Below are positions 11,974-19,188 of a stretch of 64,000 nt of DNA, piece by piece. The stretch lies in NCBI RefSeq assembly GCF_901875635.1, contig NZ_CABFMN010000161.1, positions 1-64,000 on the forward strand, in the 5' to 3' direction. Source of the stretch: Xylophilus ampelinus. Lineage in GTDB: Bacteria > Pseudomonadota > Gammaproteobacteria > Burkholderiales > Burkholderiaceae_C. Below the pieces are notes generated by a model. It worked only from the letters and a program-made list of their open reading frames with translations. It did no database searches and had not been told where the DNA came from. Numbering within the stretch: position 1 is the first letter of the stretch; every line of letters starts with the position of its first letter. The position numbers were made by a program, and so were the translations under genes.

Positions 11974-12873
11974 TCAGCGCAGCGCCTGGCGCAGCCAGTC
12001 GACGAAGGCCGCGCACTCCCAGCGCTCCAGCGTGCCCGGCTTCCAGCACAGGAAGTAGTCGTGCGGCGAACGCACGCTGCGCCGCGAAAGCCGCACCAGC
12101 CGGCCGCTGTCTAGCCAGCTCTGGCCGAGCCTGAGCCGCATCAGCGCCACGCCGAAGCCGGCCACCGCGGCATCGAGCACCAGGCCCAGGTCGTTGAACT
12201 GGTTGCCCGAGGCGGGCTCGCGCAGGCCGATGCCGCAGGCCCGGAACCAGGTGCGCCAGGGCTCCAGCGGCGAACGGATGAGGTGCGCACGGCCGACCGA
12301 CTCGGCGCTCTCGAAGCCGTCGTCGAAGGGGCCGGCCTCGCGCAGGTACTCGGGGCTGCACACGGGACACACCTCGTCCGACAGCAGGTGCATCGACTCG
12401 CGGTCGGGGAAGGGGCCGGTGCCGAAGCGCAGCTCGATGTCGGCCTCCTCGGCCGTCACGTGGTGGATCGGGATCGCCACCTGCAGCATCAGCTCGATGT
12501 CGGGGTACGCATGGCGGAACAGTGCCAGCCGCGGCAGCAGCAGCTGGCGCGAGAAGGTGGGCGTGACGGCCACCCGCACGCGCACCGGCGCCGGCCCATC
12601 GCCCGATGCGGCGCAAGGATGGTCCTGAAGCGCCGCCAGCGCCTCGCGCACGCGCGCCAGGTAGGCCGCGCCTTCGGGGGTCGGGAGCCAGTCGCCGCGG
12701 CCGGAGAAGAGCTTGAGCCCGAGCTGCGCCTCGAGCTGGCGGATGCGGTGGCTCACCGCGCTGGGCGTCACGTTCAGCGCGTCGGCGGCCTGCGTCATGC
12801 TGCGCAGCCGCGCCACGGCCTCGAAGGCCAGCAGGGCCTGGATCGGCGGGATGCGGGGGGACGGCGCGCTCAT
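11974..12873 (-). CDS. LysR-family regulator, GcvA-like
   Basis: A 299-residue LysR-type activator/repressor. The N-terminal winged helix is at residues 8-68 with TQAADALNVTPSAVSHRIRQ, which is typical of the GcvA subgroup, followed by a periplasmic-binding-protein-like effector domain. It is transcribed in the same direction as the downstream hydroxy-acid oxidase gene, separated by 164 bp with no other gene, so it may regulate that gene. The effector is unknown. Confidence 0.88.
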   Translation of the reverse strand: MSAPSPRIPPIQALLAFEAVARLRSMTQAADALNVTPSAVSHRIRQLEAQLGLKLFSGRGDWLPTPEGAAYLARVREALAALQDHPCAASGDGPAPVRVRVAVTPTFSRQLLLPRLALFRHAYPDIELMLQVAIPIHHVTAEEADIELRFGTGPFPDRESMHLLSDEVCPVCSPEYLREAGPFDDGFESAESVGRAHLIRSPLEPWRTWFRACGIGLREPASGNQFNDLGLVLDAAVAGFGVALMRLRLGQSWLDSGRLVRLSRRSVRSPHDYFLCWKPGTLERWECAAFVDWLRQALR

Positions 12874-12912
12874 GGGCCGAATTGTGGTGCCCCGCCTGGC
12901 GCTTTCGACACG

Positions 12913-12981
12913 AAAGTGCGATCGGGCTGCAGCGCCCGCCAGCCGGGCGCTGCAGCCGAAATCGTCACGATCGTTACGATC
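12913..12981 (-). repeat. 69-bp dispersed repeat, copy A2
   Basis: Exactly 69 bp. About 62 of 69 positions match the reverse complement of 48442-48510, with no gaps. It contains the inner palindrome GCAGCGCCCG...CGGGCGCTGC and ends GTTACGATC. It sits 25 bp beyond the stop of the minus-strand SDR gene and upstream of the LysR gene. Confidence 0.85.
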
Positions 12982-13006
12982 TGCCCGAGGTCGGCGACGA
13001 CGACGC

Positions 13007-13777
13007 TCAGCGTCCCCAGGCGCAGCCGCCGTCGACCACCAGCGTCGAGCCCACCACGTAGTCGCCCGCGCGCGAAGCCAGGTAGACGGCGGCGCCCGCC
13101 ATGTCCTCGGTGCTGCCGATGCGGCCCAGCGGCACCCGCTCGGCCACCTCGTCGCCGTGGTCGCGTGCGTCCTTGTTCATGTCCGACGCGAAGGGGCCGG
13201 GCGCGATCGCGCTCACCACGATGCGCTCGGGCGCCAGGCGCAGCGCCATGCGCTTGGTCAGGTGGATCAGGCCGGCCTTGCTGGCGGCGTAGGAGTAGGT
13301 CTCCCACGGATTCACCGAAATGCCGTCGATCGAGGCGATGTGGATCACCTTGGCCAGGTGATCGGTGGCGGCCTTCTTGAGCATCGGCGTGAGCGCCTGC
13401 GTGAGGAAGAAGGGCGTCTTCATGTTGAGGTCGGTGACCTTGTCCCAGCCGGCTTCCGGGAATTCTTCGTAGGGCGCGCCCCAGGCGGCCCCTGCGTTGT
13501 TGACCAGGATGTCGAGCGAGCCCTCGTGCTTGGCGTACGCATCGACCAGGCCGCGGATGCCCTCCATCGTCGACACGTCGGCCGGCAGCGAGACGCAGTG
13601 GCCGAGCGCCGAGAGTTCCTTCGCGGTCTGGTCGCAGGCCGCGGCCTTGCGTGCCGAGATGTACACGCGCGCGCCGGCCGCGAGGTAGCCCTCGGCGATC
13701 ATGCGGCCGATACCGCGCGAGCCGCCGGTGATGAGGGCGGTGCGGCCCTTGAGCGAGAAGAGCTGGTTCATGTCCAT
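13007..13777 (-). CDS. short-chain dehydrogenase/reductase
   Basis: A 256-residue NAD(P)-dependent oxidoreductase of the classical SDR family. It shows the cofactor motif TGGSRGIG at 18-25, NNAG at 93-96, Ser149 and the catalytic YAASK (Tyr163, Lys167). The tail VVDGG is typical of 3-oxoacyl-reductase-like members (FabG/RhlG type), but the substrate cannot be assigned. The ATG at 13777 is preceded by AGGAGA; the far upstream in-frame starts run antisense-like through the kinase gene and are rejected. A 69-bp repeat follows its stop codon. Confidence 0.88.
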   Translation of the reverse strand: MDMNQLFSLKGRTALITGGSRGIGRMIAEGYLAAGARVYISARKAAACDQTAKELSALGHCVSLPADVSTMEGIRGLVDAYAKHEGSLDILVNNAGAAWGAPYEEFPEAGWDKVTDLNMKTPFFLTQALTPMLKKAATDHLAKVIHIASIDGISVNPWETYSYAASKAGLIHLTKRMALRLAPERIVVSAIAPGPFASDMNKDARDHGDEVAERVPLGRIGSTEDMAGAAVYLASRAGDYVVGSTLVVDGGCAWGR

Positions 13778-13877
13778 GGGTGTCTCCTGAAGGTGGGATG
13801 CACGCCGGTGGCGGCGTTCGCGGCGCAGCTTAAGCGGCGTGCCGGCCGGCCGGCGTCGCGCAGGCGCCAGCCGGCCG

Positions 13878-13961
13878 CTCTCAGGAAAACGCCGGGCCGC
13901 CCCAGGTTTTCTTGCCCCCCGCGGGGGCGGGCCGGGCGCAGTCCGGCCCTGGGGGCGCTCA
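13878..13961 (-). repeat. 84-bp dispersed repeat, copy D1, beginning at a stop codon
   Basis: Read on the minus strand it starts with the TGA of the LRR-kinase gene (TGAGCGCCCCCAGGGCC) and continues through GGGGCAAGAAAAC to CTGAGAG. The block at 46275-46358 on the plus strand is the same element with about a dozen differences and a one-base gap, and likewise begins with a TGA stop. Confidence 0.8.
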
Positions 13962-15281
13962 GGACGCCAGCCGGGCGCGGACCTGCGCCATCGTCGGCCG
14001 CGCGGCCGGGTCATTGGCCAGGCAGGTGTCGCGCAGCGCGGCCAGGTCGGCCAGCGCCTCCGGCACGTCGGCGTGCGCGAGCAGCTCCTCCAACAGGCAG
14101 CCGAAGGCGCGCGACTCGGTGCGCTGCACGGCCGGCGCCATCGCCTCGGGCAGCAGCGCGGCGGCGCCGAAATCGCCCAGCAGCGCCTCGCCCGGGCGCC
14201 ACAGGATGTTGTGGGCGTAGAGGTCGCCATGCACCATGCCGCGGGCATGCAGGTGCGCCACGGCGGCGGCGATGTCCCGGGCGATCGCGCGCGCCGTGGC
14301 ATGGGGCAGGCGCAGGCCCTCGGCGTACACGTCGCGCGTGCAGCTCGCCAGGCTGGGCGGCCCGGCGAGGTTGCGCCAGTCGGGGCCGATGCGTTCGAGC
14401 ACCAGGCCGTCCGTGCCCTCGGGGTGGCCGGCCACGCGGCCACGCACGCGCACGGTGTGCGGCGCCGCGCCGGCGGCCAGGCTGGCCGCCATCTCGCTGA
14501 GCGGCCAGCCGTCGCTCGTCACCTCGCCCTTGAAGAGCTTCACGGCGACGGCCGATTCGCCGTCCGCGCCCCGGTGGTGCGCCGCGTGGATGACGCCCGA
14601 TGCGCCTTCGCCGAGGCGCTCGCCCACCGTGAGCTCGGCCCAGGGCACGGCGGCGAAGGGCGTGTCGGCCAGCGCAGCCGCCTCCAGCGCGGCATTGAAT
14701 GGATTGCCCGCGCAGGCCAGCCAGGCCAGGCGCGGCAGCCGGCCGAGCCAGTCGGGCAGCGCCGCGAAACGGTTCGCCGACAGGCGCAGCAGCTCCAGGT
14801 GCACGCAGCCGGCCAGCGATGCGGGCAATGCCGCGAGCTGATTGCCCGCGAGCATCAGCTTCTGCATGCGCGTGCAGTGCCCCAGCGTGTCGGGCAGGAC
14901 CTCGATGGCGTTGTCGGTCAGGATCAGCCAGCGAAGCGCGCTGCCCGCTGCGAAGCACGCGTCGGGCACATGCGCGATGCGATTGGCCTTGAAGCCCACC
15001 ATCTCCAGTTGCGTGCAGGCACCGAGCGCGGGCGGCAGCGTGGTGAAGGCGTTGTCGGAGCCAAAGAGGATGCGCAGGCGGTGCAGCCGGTGCAGGTCGT
15101 CCGGCAGTGCGCTCAGCCCGTTGCCCGAGAGGTCGAGCACTTCGAGCGTGTCGGCGAGCGTGAAGAGCTCGGGCGGGAATTCGGCAAGGCTGGCGCCACG
15201 CAGGTCGATCCGCTGCGCACCCGCCAGGCCGCCCGCACGCAGTGCGGCGAGCGTCTCGTGTCCGGTGGGCTTGGCGCTCAC
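13959..15281 (-). CDS. leucine-rich-repeat protein kinase
   Basis: A 440-residue fusion of leucine-rich repeats (about residues 20-200, recurring patterns such as LEVLDLSGNGLSALP and MLAGNQLAALP) with an N-lobe/C-lobe protein kinase (about 215-440). Kinase residues look intact: glycine loop LGEGASGV, Lys248, catalytic HGD with Asp353, and DFG at 370-372. There is no membrane segment or signal peptide, so a cytoplasmic Ser/Thr-type kinase sensing a partner through the repeats is likely. The GTG start at 15281 overlaps the TGA of the metallo-hydrolase gene (GTGA), so the two are coupled. The target protein is unknown. Confidence 0.85.
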   Translation of the reverse strand: MSAKPTGHETLAALRAGGLAGAQRIDLRGASLAEFPPELFTLADTLEVLDLSGNGLSALPDDLHRLHRLRILFGSDNAFTTLPPALGACTQLEMVGFKANRIAHVPDACFAAGSALRWLILTDNAIEVLPDTLGHCTRMQKLMLAGNQLAALPASLAGCVHLELLRLSANRFAALPDWLGRLPRLAWLACAGNPFNAALEAAALADTPFAAVPWAELTVGERLGEGASGVIHAAHHRGADGESAVAVKLFKGEVTSDGWPLSEMAASLAAGAAPHTVRVRGRVAGHPEGTDGLVLERIGPDWRNLAGPPSLASCTRDVYAEGLRLPHATARAIARDIAAAVAHLHARGMVHGDLYAHNILWRPGEALLGDFGAAALLPEAMAPAVQRTESRAFGCLLEELLAHADVPEALADLAALRDTCLANDPAARPTMAQVRARLAS

Positions 15282-16339
15282 GCCGCGGCGCTGAAGCGGT
15301 ACACGCCGTCCCCGCCCTTGCGGCGCTGGAGCTGCCCACCAAACCACAGCAGGTGCAGGTGGGCGATGGTCTCGCCCAGCGCGAAGGTCATCTGGTGCAG
15401 GTCGAGCTCGCGCTTGAAGAGGATGGGCAGCGCCTCGGCCGCCGTGTGCGGCTTCTGCGTGCAGGCGGCCAGCAGCTCGGCCAGGCGGTCGCGGTGGTGC
15501 TCCTGCAGCTGCTCCACGCGGCGGTGGATGCCGGTGAAGGGCTTGCCGTGCGAGGGCAGGCCCAGCGTGTCGCCCGGCAGCTCCATGAACTTCACGATGC
15601 TGTCGAGGAAGAGCTTGAGCGAATTCGCCTCGGGCTCGCCGGCGTGCACGCTCACGTTGGTGGAGATGCGCGGCAGCATCATGTCGCCGCCGAGGAGCGC
15701 TTTGAGTTCGTCGCAGTACAGCGCGATGTGCTCGGGCGCGTGGCCGTAGCCCACGATGCAGCGCCAGTCGCGCCCGCCGATGCGCACAGTGTCGCCGTCG
15801 AGCAGGCGCACGAAGCGCTCGGGCACGGCCGGCACCATGTTCCTGTAGTAGCTGGTGCGGGCGCGGATCTTGGCGACGGCCTCGGGGTCGGTGAGGCCGT
15901 GCATGGCGAAGAAATCGGCCGCCGCATCGCCGCCGGCCAGGGTGTCGCCGGCCTGGGTGAGCACGCGCGCGACGTGGTAGTCGGTGGAGCTGATCCACAA
16001 AGGCGCGTTCCAGCGCGTGCACAGCCAGTCGGCCAGGCCGATGTGGTCAGGGTGCATGTGGGTGACGATCACGCGCAGGATCGGCAGGCCCTGCAGCTGC
16101 GTCTCGAAAATCTGCTCCCACTGCGCCTGCGCCTCGGGCCGCGCGATGCAGCAGTCGACCACCGTCCAGCCCTCGACGCCGTCGATGGTGTCGCGCAGCA
16201 GCCAGAGGTTGATGTGATCGAGGGCGAAAGGCAGCGCCATGCGGATCCAGCGCACGCCGGGCCGCACCTCGAGGGTTTCGCCGATGGCGGGGAGCGTGTC
16301 GCCCAGCGGGTAGTGGAGTTCGCGTTCGAGGAGGTTCAT
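15278..16339 (-). CDS. MBL-fold metallo-hydrolase
   Basis: A 353-residue metallo-beta-lactamase-fold hydrolase with the zinc-binding motif THMHPDHIG, a distal histidine in GYGHAPEH, an Asp in LLGGDMMLP and a C-terminal SHGKPF histidine. Members of this group (LACTB2-like) hydrolyse esters, thioesters or nucleic acids; the substrate here is undefined. It heads a two-gene unit with the LRR kinase and is divergent from liuR, with the 20-bp palindrome at 16419-16438 between them. That placement hints at LiuR control and a role around acyl-CoA or leucine metabolism (inference). Confidence 0.85.
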   Translation of the reverse strand: MNLLERELHYPLGDTLPAIGETLEVRPGVRWIRMALPFALDHINLWLLRDTIDGVEGWTVVDCCIARPEAQAQWEQIFETQLQGLPILRVIVTHMHPDHIGLADWLCTRWNAPLWISSTDYHVARVLTQAGDTLAGGDAAADFFAMHGLTDPEAVAKIRARTSYYRNMVPAVPERFVRLLDGDTVRIGGRDWRCIVGYGHAPEHIALYCDELKALLGGDMMLPRISTNVSVHAGEPEANSLKLFLDSIVKFMELPGDTLGLPSHGKPFTGIHRRVEQLQEHHRDRLAELLAACTQKPHTAAEALPILFKRELDLHQMTFALGETIAHLHLLWFGGQLQRRKGGDGVYRFSAAA

Positions 16340-16418
16340 CGGAGGTCCGGTCGCTGGGGTGCGGGCCGCGCGCGGACAGGAGGGAGCGATTTCGCGGGCG
16401 GCCGGATTCGGGTACGAT

Positions 16419-16438
16419 TGACGTTTACGTAAACGTCA
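16419..16438. promoter_or_regulatory. 20-bp perfect palindrome, candidate LiuR operator
   Basis: TGACGTTTACGTAAACGTCA is a perfect inverted repeat midway between the divergent metallo-hydrolase and liuR genes. It overlaps a consensus-like TTGACG hexamer at 16418-16423. From memory of comparative work on the LiuR regulon, LiuR sites are ACGT-rich palindromes of this kind, so self-regulation and control of the divergent gene are likely. Confidence 0.75.
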
Positions 16439-16515
16439 TCAGGCGAGCCTCATTGTAGGCACCTGCCGCCGTCCGCGTTGTCGCGTCGGGTACCCGGCGC
16501 CAAGGCCCTCCACCA

Positions 16516-16992
16516 ATGCCTGCCCAGACCTTCACCATCAGCGAGCTCGCCAAGGAGTTCGACCTCACGACGCGGGCGATCCGCTTCTACGAGGACATGG
16601 GGCTCATCATGCCCGAGCGCGCCGGCCTGCAGCGGGTGTACAGCGCGCGCGACCGCGCACGGCTACTGCTCACGCTGCGCGCCAAGCGCCTGGGCCTGAG
16701 CCTGACCGAGGCCAAGGCCATCCTCGACATGTACGACAGCCCGCGCGACACCGTGCCGCAGCTCGAGAAGTTCCTGCGCGTGCTGGGCGACCACCGCGCC
16801 CAGCTCGAGGCGCAGATGGCCGAGCTGCAGGCCAACCTGGTCGAAGTGCGGGCGCAGGAGGCGCAGGCACGCGCCGTGCTCACCCGGGCCCGCAAGGGCG
16901 CTGCCGGACCGCGCCCCGTGCCGGCGGCCGGCCCCGTCAAGCCGACCCGCAAGGACCGAAGGAGCCCGCCCGAAAGCGCTGCCGCGCGCTGA
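16516..16992 (+). CDS. liuR: MerR-family regulator LiuR of leucine/branched-chain acyl-CoA catabolism
   Basis: A 158-residue MerR-type regulator. The winged helix begins FTISELAKEFDLTTRAIRFY and continues with VYSARDRARL, which closely matches LiuR proteins that control leucine and isovalerate degradation in proteobacteria. A coiled coil follows (about residues 80-125) and the tail is a Lys/Arg/Pro-rich extension. There is no metal-binding cysteine pair. The 20-bp palindrome upstream is a fitting operator. Leucine pathway genes lie downstream at 17921 and 33695-48415, split by unrelated genes. The effector is presumably an acyl-CoA. Confidence 0.82.
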   Translation: MPAQTFTISELAKEFDLTTRAIRFYEDMGLIMPERAGLQRVYSARDRARLLLTLRAKRLGLSLTEAKAILDMYDSPRDTVPQLEKFLRVLGDHRAQLEAQMAELQANLVEVRAQEAQARAVLTRARKGAAGPRPVPAAGPVKPTRKDRRSPPESAAAR

Positions 16993-17061
16993 CCCTGCCC
17001 ACGTCCCCCTCTTCCCGCCTCCCGTTCGCCAACCGTCATCCAAATACAGAAAATCGACGCC

Positions 17062-17757
17062 ATGACCTCTTCCATCCAAGACCTCTTCGCCCACAACCGT
17101 GCCTGGGCGGCCCAGATGGAACGCGATCGCCCGGGCTTCTTCACCAGCCTGGTCAAGCAGCAGACGCCCAAGTACATGTGGATCGGCTGTTCCGACAGCC
17201 GTGTGCCGGCCAACCAGATCACCGGCCTGGATCCGGGCGAGGTGTTCGTGCACCGCAACGTCGCCAACGTCGTGGTGCACTCCGACCTCAACGCGCTGTC
17301 GGCCATCCAGTTCGCGGTCGACATGCTCAAGGTCGAGGACATCATGGTGGTGGGCCACTACGGCTGCGGTGGCGTGAAGGCCGCGCTCGACGGCATCCGC
17401 GTCGGCCTGGCCGACAACTGGATCCGCCACATCCAGGACGTGCGCGACCGCCACCACGTCATGCTCGAGTCGCTGCCCGAAGAGGTGCGCGCCGACGCCC
17501 TGGTCGAGCTCAACGTGGCCGAGCAGGTCGTCAACGTCGCGGTGAGCACGGTGATGGTCGATGCCTGGAGTCGCGGCCAGAAGGTCACCATCCACGGCTG
17601 GGCCTTCGGCGTGCACGACGGCCTGCTGCAGGACCTGGGCATCACCGTCGACGGCAGCAAGCCGCTCGAAGCCATCTACAAGTCGGCCGTGCAGCGCATC
17701 CGTCACAAGTGGAGCGCGCCCTCGGAAGCGACGCCAGCGCCGCGCAGCGCCAAATGA
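17062..17757 (+). CDS. can: beta-class carbonic anhydrase
   Basis: Interconverts CO2 and bicarbonate using a zinc ion. The 231-residue sequence has the beta-class zinc ligands Cys43 (in CSDSR, with the Asp45-Arg47 dyad), His99 and Cys102 (GHYGCGG). Length and motifs fit the proteobacterial Can type. Start ATG at 17062. It lies 69 bp after liuR; bicarbonate supply would suit the biotin carboxylase of the leucine pathway, but this is inference and a housekeeping role is as likely. Confidence 0.94.
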   Translation: MTSSIQDLFAHNRAWAAQMERDRPGFFTSLVKQQTPKYMWIGCSDSRVPANQITGLDPGEVFVHRNVANVVVHSDLNALSAIQFAVDMLKVEDIMVVGHYGCGGVKAALDGIRVGLADNWIRHIQDVRDRHHVMLESLPEEVRADALVELNVAEQVVNVAVSTVMVDAWSRGQKVTIHGWAFGVHDGLLQDLGITVDGSKPLEAIYKSAVQRIRHKWSAPSEATPAPRSAK

Positions 17758-17767
17758 ATCCGAACAT

Positions 17768-17890
17768 GGACCTCCGTACGCGAAGAACACGAAGGTTGCG
17801 CGAAGGACGCGAAAGAACCGCCATGAAAAACTTGGAAGTCTTCTTTCGCGATCTTCGCGTGACCTTCGCGCCCTTCGCGTACGGCTGTCC
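17768..17890. repeat. long imperfect palindrome, copy C1
   Basis: A 123-bp inverted repeat running from GGACCTCCGTACGCGAAG to CTTCGCGTACGGCTGTCC. The arms are themselves made of repeated units such as GCGAAGGAC. Two related elements are at 33546-33662 and 41409-41532. It fills the gap between the carbonic anhydrase stop and the thiolase ribosome-binding site. Confidence 0.85.
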
Positions 17891-17920
17891 GATTTCCTGA
17901 CCCCCTGACCGGAGACCCTC

Positions 17921-19105
17921 ATGTCCGAATCCATCGTCATCCTCGGTGCCGCGCGCACCCCCATGGGCAGCTTCCAGGGCGACTTCGCGTCGCTGGCCGC
18001 GCACGACCTCGGCGGCGTTGCGATCCAAGCCGCGGTCGAACGCGCCGGCATCGCGCCCGACGCCGTGGGCGAGGTGCTGTTCGGCAACTGCCTGATGGCC
18101 GGCCAGGGCCAGGCGCCGGCACGCCAGGCGGCCTACAAGGGCGGGCTGCCCGACAGCGCGGGCGCGGTCACGCTCAGCAAGATGTGTGGCTCGGCCATGA
18201 AGGCCGCGATGCTCGCGCACGACCTGCTGCTGGCCGGCACGCACGACGTGATGGTCGCGGGCGGCATGGAGAGCATGACCAACGCGCCCTACCTGATGCT
18301 CAAGGGTCGCGGCGGCTACCGCATGGGCCACGACCGCATCTTCGACCACATGATGCTCGACGGCCTGGAAGACGCCTACCAGCCCGGCCGCAGCATGGGC
18401 ACCTTCGGCGAGGACTGCGCCGCCAAGTACAGCTTCACGCGCGAGCAGCAGGACGCCTTCGCCATCGCCAGCGTGCAGCGTGCGCAGCATGCGACGAAGG
18501 ACGGCCTCTTCAAGGCCGAGATCGCGCCGGTGACCGTGAAGGGCCGCGGCGGCGACACCGTCGTGTCGATCGACGAAGGTCCGGGCAAGGTCAAGCTCGA
18601 CAAGATCCCCACGCTCAAGCCGGCCTTCAAGAAGGACGGCGGCACCATCACCGCGGCCTCGAGCTCGTCGATCAACGACGGCGCTGCCGCGCTGGTGATG
18701 AGCACCGCCTCGCACGCGCAGAAGATCGGCGCGAAGCCCATCGCGCGCATCGTCGCGCACAGCACCCATGCGCAGCAGCCCGAATGGTTCTCCACCGCGC
18801 CGGTGGGCGCCGTGCAGAAGCTCTTCGCCAAGACCGGCTGGGGCGTGAAGGACGTCGACCTGTGGGAGGTCAACGAGGCCTTCGCGGTCGTGCCGATGGC
18901 GCTGATGACCGAACTGGGCGTGTCGCACGACATCGTCAACGTGCACGGCGGCGCCTGCGCGCTGGGCCACCCGATCGGCGCCAGCGGCGCGCGCATCATG
19001 GTCACGCTGATCCACGCGCTGCAGTCCAGGGGCCTGAAGCGTGGCGTGGCCACGCTGTGCATCGGCGGCGGCGAGGGCACGGCCGTGGCGATCGAATTGC
19101 TCTGA
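17921..19105 (+). CDS. acetyl-CoA C-acetyltransferase (thiolase)
   Basis: Condenses two acetyl-CoA or cleaves acetoacetyl-CoA. The 394-residue thiolase carries the acyl-accepting Cys89 (KMCGSAMKA), the histidine of NVHGGACALGHPIGASGAR and the C-terminal TLCIGGGEG cysteine. The family level (AtoB/PhaA type) is firm; the physiological direction is not. Close to liuR, it could finish leucine degradation by thiolysis of acetoacetyl-CoA. The last codons and the stop lie inside a 46-bp dispersed repeat that also forms a strong hairpin. Confidence 0.92.
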   Translation: MSESIVILGAARTPMGSFQGDFASLAAHDLGGVAIQAAVERAGIAPDAVGEVLFGNCLMAGQGQAPARQAAYKGGLPDSAGAVTLSKMCGSAMKAAMLAHDLLLAGTHDVMVAGGMESMTNAPYLMLKGRGGYRMGHDRIFDHMMLDGLEDAYQPGRSMGTFGEDCAAKYSFTREQQDAFAIASVQRAQHATKDGLFKAEIAPVTVKGRGGDTVVSIDEGPGKVKLDKIPTLKPAFKKDGGTITAASSSSINDGAAALVMSTASHAQKIGAKPIARIVAHSTHAQQPEWFSTAPVGAVQKLFAKTGWGVKDVDLWEVNEAFAVVPMALMTELGVSHDIVNVHGGACALGHPIGASGARIMVTLIHALQSRGLKRGVATLCIGGGEGTAVAIELL

Positions 19106-19144
19106 TTTTGATAGCTGCTCGCGCCCGCTAGGCGGGCGCGAGCA
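19099..19144 (-). repeat. 46-bp dispersed repeat, copy B4, overlapping the thiolase stop codon
   Basis: Reverse complement of the 46-bp family. Read on the minus strand it contains CGCGAGCAGCTATCAAAATC. The plus-strand start GCTCTGATTTTGATAGCT includes the thiolase TGA (19103-19105), so the stop codon belongs to the repeat. Confidence 0.75.
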
Positions 19145-19146
19145 GC
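19114..19146 (+). terminator. strong stem-loop after thiolase gene
   Basis: A perfect 15-bp stem (arm GCTGCTCGCGCCCGC) with a three-base loop, followed by CGCTTTTG. It begins nine bases after the stop codon. The stem is what a rho-independent terminator needs, but the T-run is short, so partial termination or mRNA 3-prime protection is possible. It coincides largely with the 46-bp repeat. Confidence 0.65.
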
Positions 19147-19188
19147 CGCTTTTGTTCATAGACCCGCGACTGACCAGGGAGACACCGC

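Noticed and set aside
15242..16432. A plus-strand frame opposite the metallo-hydrolase gene
   Set aside because: No motif and shadow-type composition; the minus-strand gene has the THMHPDH zinc site and proper start.
17768..17890. CRISPR-like array suggested by repeated GCGAAGGAC units
   Set aside because: The units are short, without regular spacers, and lie on both arms of one palindrome; no cas genes are nearby.
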